Assembly (NCBI GenBank): GCA_020152595.1 | Contig: JAIGNY010000137.1 | Coordinates: 162,501-226,500, forward strand | Origin: Chiridota heheva | Lineage: Eukaryota; Echinodermata; Holothuroidea; Apodida; Chiridotidae | Direction of reading: 5' to 3' | DNA: 64,000 bases | Shown here: positions 11,016-22,353 of the stretch, piece by piece | Layout: the number at the start of each line of letters is the position of its first letter | Position numbering within the stretch: position 1 is the first letter of the stretch | Program-made: the position numbers and the translations under genes | Notes under the pieces: generated by a model | Databases searched by the model: none | Told to the model about the DNA's origin: nothing | The model's input: only the letters and a program-made list of their open reading frames with translations

Positions 11016-13966
11016 GATTGATTGATGATTAATTAGGGATTAACAGCACCACGACAACGAGGGTCAAATTGTGCCTGAAAGGTCAGATCATTCTAGAGGT
11101 AGGAAGAAAAGGAAACAGGGAGAGAGCGAGAGAAATATAAGAACAAAAAGTCAGAAAGCTGGGATCGAGAGAGGAGGTGCATGGGTAAAGAAAAAAAAAA
11201 AAAAAAAAAAAAAAGTAAAGAGAGGGGGTGGAAGAGGGGAACTAAATATGGTTGCAGAGGGAGGCATGATGAAGGAAAGGAGATAATTTTATCCGGAGAG
11301 TATTTCTGGAAGAAATCAGCAATTGAGTTGTGAGGAGCAAGGGAAGCTCTGAGAAGGTTGTACAGGGGGCAAGCACGGAGAACGTGATAGGCTGTGAGGG
11401 TGCAATGGTAATTGTTGCTGAGGGGTCGGGGGAGCCAATAAGGAGGTGGGAGTGAGTGAGGTGGGTGTGACCTATTCTAAGATGGGTAAGATGAACGTTG
11501 TTAATACTAGAGAGGTTGTTGATGGTGGGCTGGATGACGAGGAGTTTGTTATCAATATGGGACTTCCATGAGGTTTGCCAGTGGTCACGAACAAGGGAAG
11601 CGATAAGCGGTTTGATTTCAGAAAGGGTTTTGGGAAAAGGGGTAGGGGGAGGTTGAGGGCAAGCTTAGCGGCTGCATCAGCCCTGTCATTGCCAGGGATG
11701 CCAACATGGCTGGGTATCCAAAAGAAATGAATACTTTTCCCGCAGAGGGTGGGCAAAAGGAGTTTCAGTAGGAGGAGGTGGGATGTGAAGTTATCCCATT
11801 TAAGATTGAGTAAAGAAGTAAGAAGAGCGTTGGAGTCGAAGAATATGGCAAAGTGGCTGAGCAGAGAGTACTTTTTGTTCTCGCGGGTCGGGAAGTCTGC
11901 TACTGAGGGTGATGTCTTAGATGACAACAGCAGCTGTCTTGTTGCCTTCCTTTAGAACTATCAGTATGGATGGAGGTGTAGTTTGAGAGTTGGTATTTGA
12001 TTTGCTTGTGGAGATTGATGAAGAGGTTAGGATGGGTTTGGGTTTTGTGATGAGTGGAGAGGCCCAGGTGGATAGAAGGGAGGGAGTGGCCCAAGGAGGA
12101 AAAGTGGGCCAGGAGAAGGTGCCGAGAGTGGCGAGGTTGATGTTATTATGCAGGAGGTCTGATATAATGCGTAAGCTTAAGGGAGAAGATAGGGTTTTAG
12201 TCTTATCAAAGAAGGTGAAGAAAATGGGTACCTAATGAGGTGGTAAACAAGGTTGTGGATGTTGGTGAGGACTATAAAAGCATAGGAGAAGCTAGGTTTT
12301 CTACATCTAAGTAGAAAGGAGGATTCGTTGGCCTCAACATGAAGGCTGGTGATTGGGGAGGTCCTGTAAGCACCTAGACAAAGCCTGAGGGCTTCATTTT
12401 GGATGGTGTTGATGTGGTTGAGGTATGAGTTGTGAGCGACACAGTAGACAATATTGCCGTAGTCAAGCTTGGCATGAATGGTGAGCCTGAAGATTTTGAG
12501 GAGAGTATGGTGGTTCGCACCCCAAATGGTGTTGGAGAGAAGGTGGAGAATGTTGAGGGAGCTGTTGCATTTTAGTTTCAGATTGATGATGTGTTGCTTG
12601 TAGGAGAGCTTAGGGTCTAGAGTTAAACCCAGGAAATTCATGTGTTCAACTTTAGGAATGTGATTGCCATTGAGCACGAGGTTCGGGTTGGGGTGTAGGT
12701 TGTTGAAATGACAGAAGTTCATGCAGACTGTCTTGTCTTTGGAGAATTTAAAACCATTATTGTTGTACCAGACTTGCAGCTGGATGAGGCTGAATTGGAG
12801 TCTATTTTTGACAAGAGGAAAGCTAGGGGAGAAGTAGAAGATGGTGAAGTCGTCCACGTAGAGGGCACGTTTGATGTTGGTGCCAAGGTTGTCGGGGGGA
12901 CGCCTTCTTCTTGGGGGTACAGGTTAGAGAGGGTGTGGCCAATACAAACTTGGAACTGCCTGGGCGAGAGGAAGTTTTGAATAAAGATGGGGAGATGGCC
13001 TTTGAGGCCGATGGCGTGAAGTTTGCGGATAATGCCGATTTCCAAGTTTTGTCGAAAGCTTTCTCGAGGTTGAAAAAGATGGCAATGCGGTGTTCCTTTT
13101 TTGCAAAGGTTTCCCGGATAGCGGTGTAGAGCGTAATCAACTGGTCCAGGTTATTGCTACGTTTCCGGAAGCCGGTTTGGTGAGGGGAGAGGATTCTGTT
13201 GGTCTCAAGAAACCAGTTTAGTCTCTGATTAATGATCCTTTCCATAATTTTACAGAGACAGCAGGTGAGGGCAATGGGGCGGTAGCTGGAGGTGTCGGTA
13301 CTGTCCTGTCGGTACTGTTTGGAGGTTTTGAAAATTGAGCAGGTGGCAATGTTGTTAAGGATATTACTGAAGTTTGACATGGGATCCTCACCCTTGAGGA
13401 GATGGAGGGGAGAGGTGTGAGTCACAGAGGGTTTCGAAAAGGAGCCAGTCAGCCTTCTCCAGGTTCCAATTTGGTGTGTGGTCAGTGGGGGTTTGAAGAC
13501 TGGAGTGTATAAGAAGAGGGTGATGGTCAGTACCACAGAGATCAGCAGTGACTCTCCAGCTAAAACCAAGAAGGAGGTTGGGGGAACAGATAGACAGGTC
13601 TATACAGGTAAGGAAGCCTGTGGGAGGGTGAAGGTAGGTCGGAGAGTTAGTGTTGAGCAAGGAGAGGCTGTGCTGCTGAAGAGTGTTCCTGATGAGCTTG
13701 CCTCTGGGGGTGGTGGTAATAGAGCCTCACAGAGGGTTGTGGGCATTGAAGTCACTAAGAAGGATGAAGGAGGAGGAGAGCTGAGAGATAAGGTTGTTAA
13801 GACTGGCTGGCTGAACGTTGGCGTTGGAAGAGGGGAGCTGAGAGATAAGGTTGTTAAGACTGGCTGGCTGAACGTTGGCATTGGAGGAGGGGGGGAGAGA
13901 GAGATATTGCAAAGAGTGAAGGTTTTGTGGAGGGAGATAGACATACAGATGGCCTGAAGGTCGGTG
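11016..13966 (-). mobile_element. I-superfamily LINE copy A (endonuclease, reverse transcriptase, RNase H; internally deleted)
   Basis: Minus-strand element inserted in the 34-bp array, with a candidate 7-bp target duplication TGCACAT (11009-11015 and 13967-13973). In element order: apurinic-type endonuclease with LLSDFNAHNPLWGS (near 13750) and DLCGTDHHPL (near 13550); reverse transcriptase with YVDD (near 12855); RNase H with HVGIPGNDRADAA (near 11700); then the family 3' end. Compared with copy C it lacks roughly 0.7 kb between the end of the endonuclease and SSYRPIALT. The first RT aspartate (DLEKAFD in C) reads NLEKAFD here. A 57-bp stretch is tandemly duplicated at about 13777-13890. 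Several frameshifts occur and an A24 run stands near 11190. Not functional. Confidence 0.9.
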
Positions 13967-14998
13967 TGCACATATGCTTCATCCCTATGAAGCCTGTGAC
14001 CTCTATAACAGCTTCATCTATATCAACCATGTGACCTCTATAGCAGATTCATCCATATGAACCCGGTGACCTCTATAGCAGCTTCATCCATACAAACACT
14101 GTGACCTCTATAACAGCTTCATCATGTGAACACTGTGACCTCTATAGCAGCTTCATCCACAGGAACCATATAACCTTTATACCAGCTTCATCCATATGAA
14201 CCCTATTACCTCTATAGCAGCTTTATCCATATGAAGCCTGTGGCCTATATAGCAGCTTCATCCATATGAACCCTGTGACCTCTATGGCAGCTATGCACAG
14301 GAACACTGTGACCTCTACAGTAGCTTCCTCTACAGTAGCTTCATCCATATAAACCCTGTGATCTCTATAGTAGCTTTAACTATATGAATTCGTGACCTCC
14401 ATAGCAGAATCATCCCCTAAACCCTGTGATCTCTATAGTAGCTTTAACTATATGAATTCGTGACCTCCATAGCAGAATCATCCCCTAAACCCTGTGATCT
14501 CTATAGTAGCTTTAACTATATGCGTGACCTCCATAGCAGAATCATCCCCTAAACCCTGTGATCTCTATAGTAGCTTTAACTATATGAATTCGTGACCTCC
14601 ATAGCAGAATCATCCTCTAAACCCTGTGATCTCTATAGTAGCTTTAACTGTATGAATTCATGACCTCCATAGCAGAATCATCCCCTAAACCCTGTGATCT
14701 CTATAGTAGCTTTAACTATATGAATTCGTGACCTCCATAGCAGAATCATCCTCTAAACCCTGTGATCTCTATAGTAGCTTTAACTATATGAATTCGTGAC
14801 CTCCATAGCAGAATCATCCCCTAAACCCTGTGATCTCTATAGTAGCTTTAACTATATGAATTCGTGACCTCCATAGCAGAATCATCCTCTAAACCCTGTG
14901 ATCTCTATAGTAGCTTTAACTGTATGAATTCATGACCTCCATAGCAGAATCATCCTCTAAACCCTGTGATCTCTATAGCAGCTTCATCCATATGAACT
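13967..14998. repeat. 34-bp minisatellite, third segment, with a 68-bp higher-order unit
   Basis: Resumes the array from 10531-11015. From about 14357 to 14960 the unit becomes a regular 68-bp dimer alternating GTGATCTCTATAGTAGC and GTGACCTCCATAGCAGAATC halves. About nine dimers are much more alike than the flanking monomers, indicating recent re-amplification. Confidence 0.9.
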
Positions 14999-15330
14999 AT
15001 AGATGATATCATAGGCTGCAGAAGTTATGTCCAGATACTCTATTAGGTTGGTAAGCTTTTGTTCGCTGCTGGCTAAACCATCAATGTCATCAGCAAAACG
15101 TACTGCCACTTAAGCTGATTGTAACAGTATGGTTTTCCAATGCATCAGTCATTATTCTTTCGAGAAAGATATTGAAGAGGCCGGAAGAGAGAAGAAATCC
15201 TTGCCTAACTCCAACAGTTGTGCAGAACCACTCGCCAGTGCTGATGTTGATGAGACTATGCTGATAGCTTTTGTCATAGAGATGTTCTATGACATATCCC
15301 TGATGTACAATCAAACTTTCTGGTACTGTG
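14999..15330 (-). mobile_element. RTE-like LINE reverse transcriptase fragment
   Basis: Minus-strand fragment encoding RT catalytic boxes: GVRQGFLLSSGLFNIFLER (about 15220-15165) and, after a frame break, RFADDIDGLA (near 15090-15060). Both match the GVRQGCLLSP and FADD pattern of RTE-type elements. Only about 330 bp survive, between the 34-bp and the 39-bp arrays. Its sequence differs from the long RTE-like element at 56745-62095. Confidence 0.75.
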
Positions 15331-15344
15331 GTGGACCTCTTGTT

Positions 15345-17026
15345 TGACCTATACTTACATGTTCATCATCTTCTACTACAGCTTGACTTATACTTACATG
15401 TTCATCATCTTCTACTACAGCTTGACTTATACTTACATGTTCATCATCTCCTACTACAGCTTGACTTATACTTACATGTTCATCATCTTCTACTACAGTT
15501 TGACTTATACTTACATGTTCATCATCTTCTACTACAGCTTGACTTATACTTACATGTTCATCATCTCCTACTACAGCTTGACTTATACTTACATGTTCAT
15601 CATCTTCTACTACAGCTTGACTTATACTTACATGTTCATCATCTTCTACTACAGCTTGACTTATACTTACATGTTCATCATCTTCTACTACAGTTTGACT
15701 TATACTTACATGTTCATCATCTTCTACTACAGTTTGACTTATACTTACATGTTCATCATCTTCTACTACAGTTTGACTTATACTTACATGTTCATCATCT
15801 TCTACTACAGTTTGACTTATACTTACATGTTCATCATCTTCTACTACAGCTTGACTTATACTTACATGTTCATCATCTTCTACTACAGTTTGACTTATAC
15901 TTACATGTTCATCATCTTCTACTACAGTTTGACTTATACTTACATGTTCATCATCTTCTACTACAGTTTGACTTATACTTACATGTTCATCATCTCTACT
16001 ACAGCTTGACTTATACTTACATGTTCATCATCTTCTACTACAGTTTGACTTATACTTACATGTTCATCATCTCTACTACAGCTTGACTTATACTTACTTA
16101 TACTTACATGTTCATCATCTTCTACTACAGTTTGACTTATACTTACATGTTCATCATCATGTTCATCATCTTCTACTACAGTTTGACTTATACTTACATG
16201 TTCATCATCTTCTACTACAGTTTGACTTATACTTACATGTTCATCATCTTCTACTACAGTGTGACTTATACTTACATGTTCATCATCTTCTACTACAGCT
16301 TGACTTATACTTACATGTTCATCATCTTCTACTACAGTTTGACTTATACTTACATGTTCATCATCTTCTACTACAGCTTGACTTATACTTACATGTTCAT
16401 CATCATCTTCTTATACTACAGTTCATCATCTTCTACTACAGTTTGACTTATACTTACATGTTCATCATCTTCTACTACAGTTTGACTTATACTTACATGT
16501 TCATCATCTTCTACTACAGCTTGACTTATACTTACATGTTCATCATCTCCTACTACAGCTTGACTTATACTTACATGTTCATCATCTTCTACTACAGTTT
16601 GACTTATACTTACATGTTCATCATCTTCTTATACTTACATGTTCATCATCTTCTACTACACTTACTTATACTTACATGTTCATCATCTTCTACTACAGCT
16701 TGACTTATACTTACATGTTCATCATCTTCTACTACAGTTTGACTTATACTTACATGTTCATCATCTTCTACTACAGTTGACTTATACTTACATTGACTTA
16801 TACTTACATGTTCATCATCTTCTACTACAGTTTGACTTATACTTACATGTTCATCATCTTCTACTACAGTTTGACTTATACTTACATGTTCATCATCTTC
16901 TACTACAGCTTGACTTATACTTACATGTTCATCATCTTCTACTACAGCTTGACTTATACTTACATGTTCATCATCTTCTACTACAGCTTGACTTATACTT
17001 ACATGTTCATCATCTTCTACTACAGC
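15345..17026 (-). repeat. 39-bp array: amplified exon end plus 5' splice site
   Basis: About 40 tandem 39-bp units. On the minus (gene) strand each unit is 24 nt identical to the end of FERM exon D (codons AVVEDDEH) plus 15 nt of the start of the following intron, GTAAGTATAAGTCAA. The first unit, 17026-16988, is the real exon/intron border. Each further unit copies the donor CAT|GTAAGTAT. The unit is 13 codons with no stop, so reading through gives [13 protein letters not shown] repeats; a minus-strand frame stays open from 17185 to 16646. Variation is mainly C/T at one site (A or T in the peptide). A few partial units occur near 16083-16160, 16390-16440 and 16625-16800. Confidence 0.95.
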
Positions 17027-17161
17027 CAAATGAAGTTTCCTATGCTTGAAGTTCAGTTTTGTCACCTTGGGCCAGAAGAATAAACCAATTTTATGCAAGC
17101 CTTCAAATACAAGAATACCTGTTGGAGTAAGCCCCAGAGTGTATTGGCCATCGTCTTTACC
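17003..17161 (-). CDS. EPB41L5: Yurt/EPB41L5-like FERM protein, exon D (first half of FERM F3 lobe)
   Basis: This 159-nt exon is exactly 53 codons. The acceptor is TTATTCTTACCAG|GGT and the donor CAT|GTAAGTAT, phase 0 on both sides. It encodes [13 protein letters not shown] followed by [15 protein letters not shown] and ends VVEDDEH, the first strands of the PH-like FERM-C lobe; the GLFFWPKI/VTKLDF motif is diagnostic for 4.1-family proteins. It is separated from exon C by only 275 bp. The last eight codons and the donor have been amplified into the 39-bp array that follows directly. If the first donor is used the mature message is normal. If a later one is used, 13-residue blocks are added in frame. 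Confidence 0.95.
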
Positions 17162-17436
17162 CTGGTAAGAATAAAAAGATAACAATTAGGATAAGACTTC
17201 ACAACTCCCAGTCTACATTTTGTCATATGAATATTAGGCTAATGAATATTTAAGGTGAAAAGGATTAAAAGGCCAAGGCTATGTTTTGTTTTTTGTCAAA
17301 GTGAAATGGAAAGACTACCATAGCTGAAAATGAAACTAAACTGAAAGATTGACAAAACTGAAAGAAATTGGGCACTGTAATTCCTCCTTCAATATATCTG
17401 TTTGACTCTGATAATGCTTGAACATACTATACTCAC
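17162..17436 (-). other. Short intron C-D (275 bp)
   Basis: The only short intron in the window. Donor AAA|GTGAGT, acceptor CTTACCAG, phase 0. No repeat inside. Confidence 0.85.
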
Positions 17437-17524
17437 TTTGACATCATGGAGATCAACACCATACATTTCCAACCATTTGGCTCTGTTTAAAAAAGTCATC
17501 TCAGCATCTGCAGGTGTCAGACCC
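17437..17524 (-). CDS. EPB41L5: Yurt/EPB41L5-like FERM protein, exon C (end of F2 lobe, link to F3)
   Basis: This 88-nt exon has acceptor TTTTCAG|GGG and donor GTCAAA|GTGAGT. It enters in phase 2 and leaves in phase 0. The frame reads [20 protein letters not shown] then YGVDLHDVK. The TPAxAE..FLN.AK.LEMYGVD pattern is the standard last helix of the FERM-M lobe in the EPB41L5/Yurt group. The reading frame joins exon B (ending ..KFGALG) without a stop. Confidence 0.95.
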
Positions 17525-18791
17525 CTGAAAATACAAACATGTACTTATCTTACAACACATTTTTAAAACCACAATTGATCAAGCGAAAGATATTTATTAT
17601 TCTTCCCTAAATTGCATATACCTTTCACTTTACAAAGATGATGTCTTTCATTGAATTGGAGGGCATATATTCTGCTATAAACAAAAGAGATATACAAAGT
17701 TCTTCCAAAAGGTTTATCTTAAGTAAAACCTGTTGCTTGACAGAATCATCATTTATGGAACAGTGGTTTCTACAGGACATTTTCTTGGTTAGGTTTGTAT
17801 GTGTTTGACAGCTCCATAGTGTCAATCACCTTTACCTTAGTTACACCATGGAGCTATTAACTTAGCTCCATGGTTACACTATCTCTTAAAAGTCTTTGTT
17901 TACCAATCCAACCCCAAAAAGATTTGTTTACCAATCTAACCCCAAAAAGATTGGTTTACCAATCTAACCCCAAAAAGATTGGTTTACCAGAACATGCACC
18001 TAGGTTCCATTACCCAAAATGTGGATTAAAGTACAAGTAGAAAATCAATGATGTAGTAGCTCAACATATTTTCAAGGTGGATGAATGGTTATTTTTTTTG
18101 GTTTTTTTGGTGGGTTGTTAATTTGAGTGGGCCGGGGTTGTTAAAAAAGAAATACATATTTGATCTTTATTTTGAAGAAAATGCAAGTGGGAGCTTAATA
18201 TCATTGTGATGCTAGAAAATAAGTGACGTAGTCGTTCAATATATGTTTAGGGGCTGGGTATAAGACTTGTTTTTGTTGGTGGGGAGTTACATCAGGTAGG
18301 CTTGGGTTGATAGGAAAGGAATAAAAGTTTGATTAGCAGTGGTGCAACAAAAAAAATTGGAATGGGTAAACCTTACATATCCTGGGCTAAATCAATTTGG
18401 GATAGTACCATAGGCTCTAACAATGACACAGCAATATCTTTCTAATAGGACCCAAAGCGCCAGAGGAGTCGGAAGGAACTCGGGGAAACGGAGAGTGCAG
18501 AAATCAAGTTCATATGTGTTTTTTGACAGTAATTGAGGGGCACTTTTTATTTTTAAAAGGGGCACTCTTGTCACTTGACAGTTTTTGCTTGTCACTTTTG
18601 TTTTTCCCACACTTTCGGTGGGCAAATTCCGCCTATGGGTTCAAAGATTGGGGAGCCAGGACCAATGTTGAGAATTACCCATCGGGCGAAAGGCTTCTAT
18701 TGTTGCTAAGGTTTAGGTTTACCAAGGTTTATAACATCCCAACAGAATTTCATTGGAGACTGTCTTATTACCCAGTCATGGAGTACTGGTT
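17525..18791. other. Intron B-C, with a short 29-bp tandem repeat
   Basis: No gene seen. About three units of 29 bp (CCAATCTAACCCCAAAAAGA core) stand at about 17908-17990. Nearby, CATGGAGCTA and TAGCTCCATGG form a small inverted repeat near 17847-17872. The part from about 18600 may be the body of the SINE whose tRNA head follows. Confidence 0.4.
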
Positions 18792-18864
18792 GGAGACCCA
18801 CTAGGAATCGAATGTGGGACACCACTATATTGGAAAGCTGAAGCTTTACCGCACTGCCATGGTC
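18792..18864 (-). mobile_element. tRNA-derived SINE head
   Basis: On the minus strand this 73-nt stretch shows RNA polymerase III internal promoter boxes in tRNA spacing: an A-box-like TGGCAGTGCGG (18859-18849) and a B-box-like ATTCGATTCC (about 18812-18803). It is bounded by GACCATGGCAG and GTGGGTCTCC ends. The cloverleaf is imperfect and no plausible functional tRNA is formed, so a SINE head is preferred over a tRNA gene. The body would extend toward lower coordinates. Confidence 0.5.
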
Positions 18865-21819
18865 TGCTTAGAAAATTATTGGGGGCATACCTCCTCCCAT
18901 CACAGCCCTTGGTGTCGGTGCCCCTGGTAAAATGTTATGCTTCAATTATGTCAAATAAATACTAAAATGTATGTGACCACCTCTATGTATTTTGTAGTAT
19001 TTGTGAGTGAGTGGATGAGTGGATGAGTGAGTGAGTTTTCAAGCATGAAGAATGACTAGAATAACTTTAAATAACTTTCAAAAGGGTGCCTCCAGGTTCC
19101 AGACCAGTCTGCCCACAGAATCGAGACCAGTGCACCCACAACTTTCAAAAGGGCAACTCCTGCCCCCGTCGCACAATTTCAAGTGGCACATTCTGCCCCT
19201 TACTCTAGAGCCAGGGCCCCCTTCTTGCCGCCGTGGTTCTTACATTGTTGCAGAGGCCAAAATCCCCTATGTGCCCACAGGACTCTAGTTGCCCCACTGT
19301 GTATGGGAGCTTTAATATCGTTTTAATAAGTGAAAACTGTTTTTCAAGTAAGCCTAAAAAAACTTAATATGATGCAAATTTTATCAACAATGTTTGCTTT
19401 TAAGTGAAATAGAAATCATAGACAGACAACAGCAAAATACTTTTGTATAAAATCAAAAAGGATTTTATTAATTATTGTTAATGCAATTAAGGAATCACAA
19501 TTAATCAATAATAGCATCTAGGCCTATTAGCATCCCACAAATACACTTCCAAGTAGCAATGATTATAACAAAATATAACCAAAACGATCTTTAAAAAAAC
19601 TTTCTTTTGAAGTCCTCTTTAATAAAAGCTGATAAGATGAATCTACTTGACCCCTGAATCCTTTAAGATACCCACAGTGATTTTCCCAACAAAGGAAAAG
19701 AATGTTCCTATAATCGAAAGAATTTGTCCGGAAAGGAAAGAAATTACCCCAGAATTGGCTTAAAATTCCCGAAAGTGAAAAAGCCTGTGTCCGGAACTGA
19801 AAGAAATTACCTCTAAATTGGCCAAAACGTTCCAGAAAATAAGCAAAATTTTCCAAAAATGAGCAAAATTTTCCAAAAATTGAAGAAAACTACCCAAAAA
19901 TAAAAGAAAATTTCACAAAGATGTTCTGAAAATCGAAGAAAATTGTCCGGATATGAAGAAAAATTTCCGAAAAGAAAGCAAAAGTTACCCGGGGGAAGGG
20001 GGGAGGGAAGGGGGAGGGAGGGGGCATATAGCAAGTCAAATATCTATCGAAAAGGTCTGTTTTTTATATTGGCAACCCTATTCCCACTCCGCCACTATTA
20101 ATTTCTTTAAAAAGGCATTGTATTTTTGCATAAGTTACAGTAATACAGTCTGTAGCCTTGCAAACAAACAAGTTACTGTTTACAGGGATCTGTTGATTAG
20201 GAATAACAAATCCCTGCTGTGTAAAAGATTACTGCAAGCCAGATCATGTGTCTAATGTGATCTACAGGGGACTAAAGCTCGGAGTTTTTGTTTTGTTTTG
20301 TTTTTATCAGTGAGTTATTAACACTTTTTGGTGATTTTACAGAAAAAGATTTAATCGCATTATATGGTTGAAATAACCTATTTGAGCTATTTAGCCATTC
20401 TTGGCTTTTAATAGGTTTTTTAAACCAATTTATAACCCAAAACAGCTATCAACTACAATAGTTATACGCCAATTAGACTACTCATTGGAAGAAATCCCAA
20501 ACAGGATATCATGCTTGATTAGCATATGTGTAATACAGTATTTTAACATTCAAGCCAATGAAAACATAAGTTTTCTTTCAATCGGAGATGATCAGTGGTA
20601 TTTCCTGAGCCTATGTTAATATATATGCTAAATTCATTTGGACTGCGCCAAGTGAAATCCGAGTATTTGAAAGATTTTAAGTAAATTTTGGAATGCCGAA
20701 TTCGTTAAAACTACACAACAATATAAATTGTTATTGTATCAACATATCGTTCTATTTAAGCTAAACATAGCAACACAGCAAAATATCCAAAAGACGCATA
20801 GGATATGATAAACGCTGCAAAAACCCTAATGTATCCGGGAGAGAACCTGGCTCTTAAGTTAGTCATTGCATTAGCTTAAATCCCTTAAAGGGATATTGAG
20901 CTAAAAATGGATGTACGATCCAGCATATCTTAAATAACTCCTTTGAAAAGACCATTGGAAAAAAAAACTACTCCATGAAACCTGTAACACATACGTTTCC
21001 TTAAGTGAACATAGACAGTAGAGTGTCTGCAGGAAGTGGGACACTTAATCAGTATGTTGACTGTCACACTGATACCAAATATAACACAGTATCTATCTAC
21101 GGTTCATGAGATATTAAAATCACAAGCATTTTGAAATTAAATCCTGCGGACCATGAACATTAGTGCTATAGAACCTATTGACAACATAACTGTGTATGCA
21201 ATTAATCATTATCAAAGCAAGTATGATGCAAAACAGATACAGCTGCTCATCTATAATTTCAAGAATTTGACATTATAAGCCTGCCACTCAGGCTGCTGCC
21301 ACTCATCATAGGATATATAAAAACACCACAAGGAATCTATGTATAAAGTAAGCTGTGTGACAAAATCATAAATATGTTTGTGTAGATATCAACATTTAGT
21401 CATACCTTCTCATTAACAATCAAACCATTTACCTGTAAGTGTGTGTATGGGGGTGGGGGGGGGTACCCCTATCTGTCCAGAGAAATGAATACCTTCCTCA
21501 CTATTCTTTTACTTAATAATATTACAAAGACATAATTAGCAGTGAAACATATATGAAACCTTGTATGCTTAAAGAATGATGTATACACAAACAAAATTGT
21601 CATGACAAAGCCATAACTGAATAAGTTTACCAGCTATTGTTTATGTGGCATGGAAGCTTGTCAAAAACCCTCAGGTTTGAGTGAATGAATCAAAGACATC
21701 GATCATTAAGCATGCAATGTTTCCTCTATGTTTTCCAGTTATGAAGTAAAAGAATGGTGAAGAAAGCATTCATTTCTCTGGACAAAGTACAAAAGGAAAG
21801 TAACAAATACTGCATCTTG
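18865..21819. other. Intron B-C, mostly unique sequence
   Basis: About 3 kb without a supportable gene. It contains (GTGA/GGAT)n near 19010-19040 and degenerate short repeats of an AAAATTTTCC(A/G)AAAATG type at about 19680-19980. A G-rich run of at least five GGG tracts stands at 19989-20025. A second G run is at about 21447-21465. Confidence 0.4.
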
Positions 21820-22353
21820 CATTGATATTTAACTAAGACTTGCATTGATATTTAACTAAGACTTGCATTGATATTTAACTAAGACGTGCATTGATATTTA
21901 ACTAAGACTTGCATTGATATTTAACTAAGACTTGCATTGATATTTAACTAAGACTTGCATTGATATTTAACTAAGACTTGCATTTATATTTAACTAAAAC
22001 TTGCATTGATATTTAACTAAGACTTGCAATGATATTTAACTGAGATTTGCATTGATATTTAAGTAAGACTTGTGATGATATTAACTAAGACTTGCATTGA
22101 TATTTAACTAAGACTTGCAATGATATTTAACTGAGACTTGCATTGATATTTAACTAAGACTTGCAATGATATTAACTAAGACTTGCATTGACATTTAACT
22201 AAGACTTGGATTGATATTTAAATAAGACATTCATTTATTTAAGACTTGCATTAATATTTAATTAAGATTTGCATTGATATTTAACTAAGACTTGCATTGA
22301 TATTTAAGTGAGACATTCATTCATTTAACAAGACTTACATTGATATTTAAGTA
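21820..22353. repeat. 23-bp minisatellite, first segment
   Basis: Units of about 23 bp with core ACTTGCATTGATATTTAACT. Near-perfect at the left, degenerate at the right. It is interrupted by a LINE at 22354 and continues at 23876. Confidence 0.9.

Noticed and set aside
13478-13957. Plus-strand ORFs over the LINE endonuclease (for example 159 aa)
   Set aside because: Antisense shadows of copy A, whose minus strand carries the DFNAHN and DHHPL boxes.
15328-17083. Plus-strand ORFs reading [12 protein letters not shown] and [12 protein letters not shown] repeats
   Set aside because: They are shadows of the 39-bp array; the meaningful strand is minus, where the unit is an exon end plus donor.
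18792-18864. Functional tRNA gene
   Set aside because: A and B boxes are present but the stems pair poorly and no clear anticodon arm forms. A SINE head is more likely.
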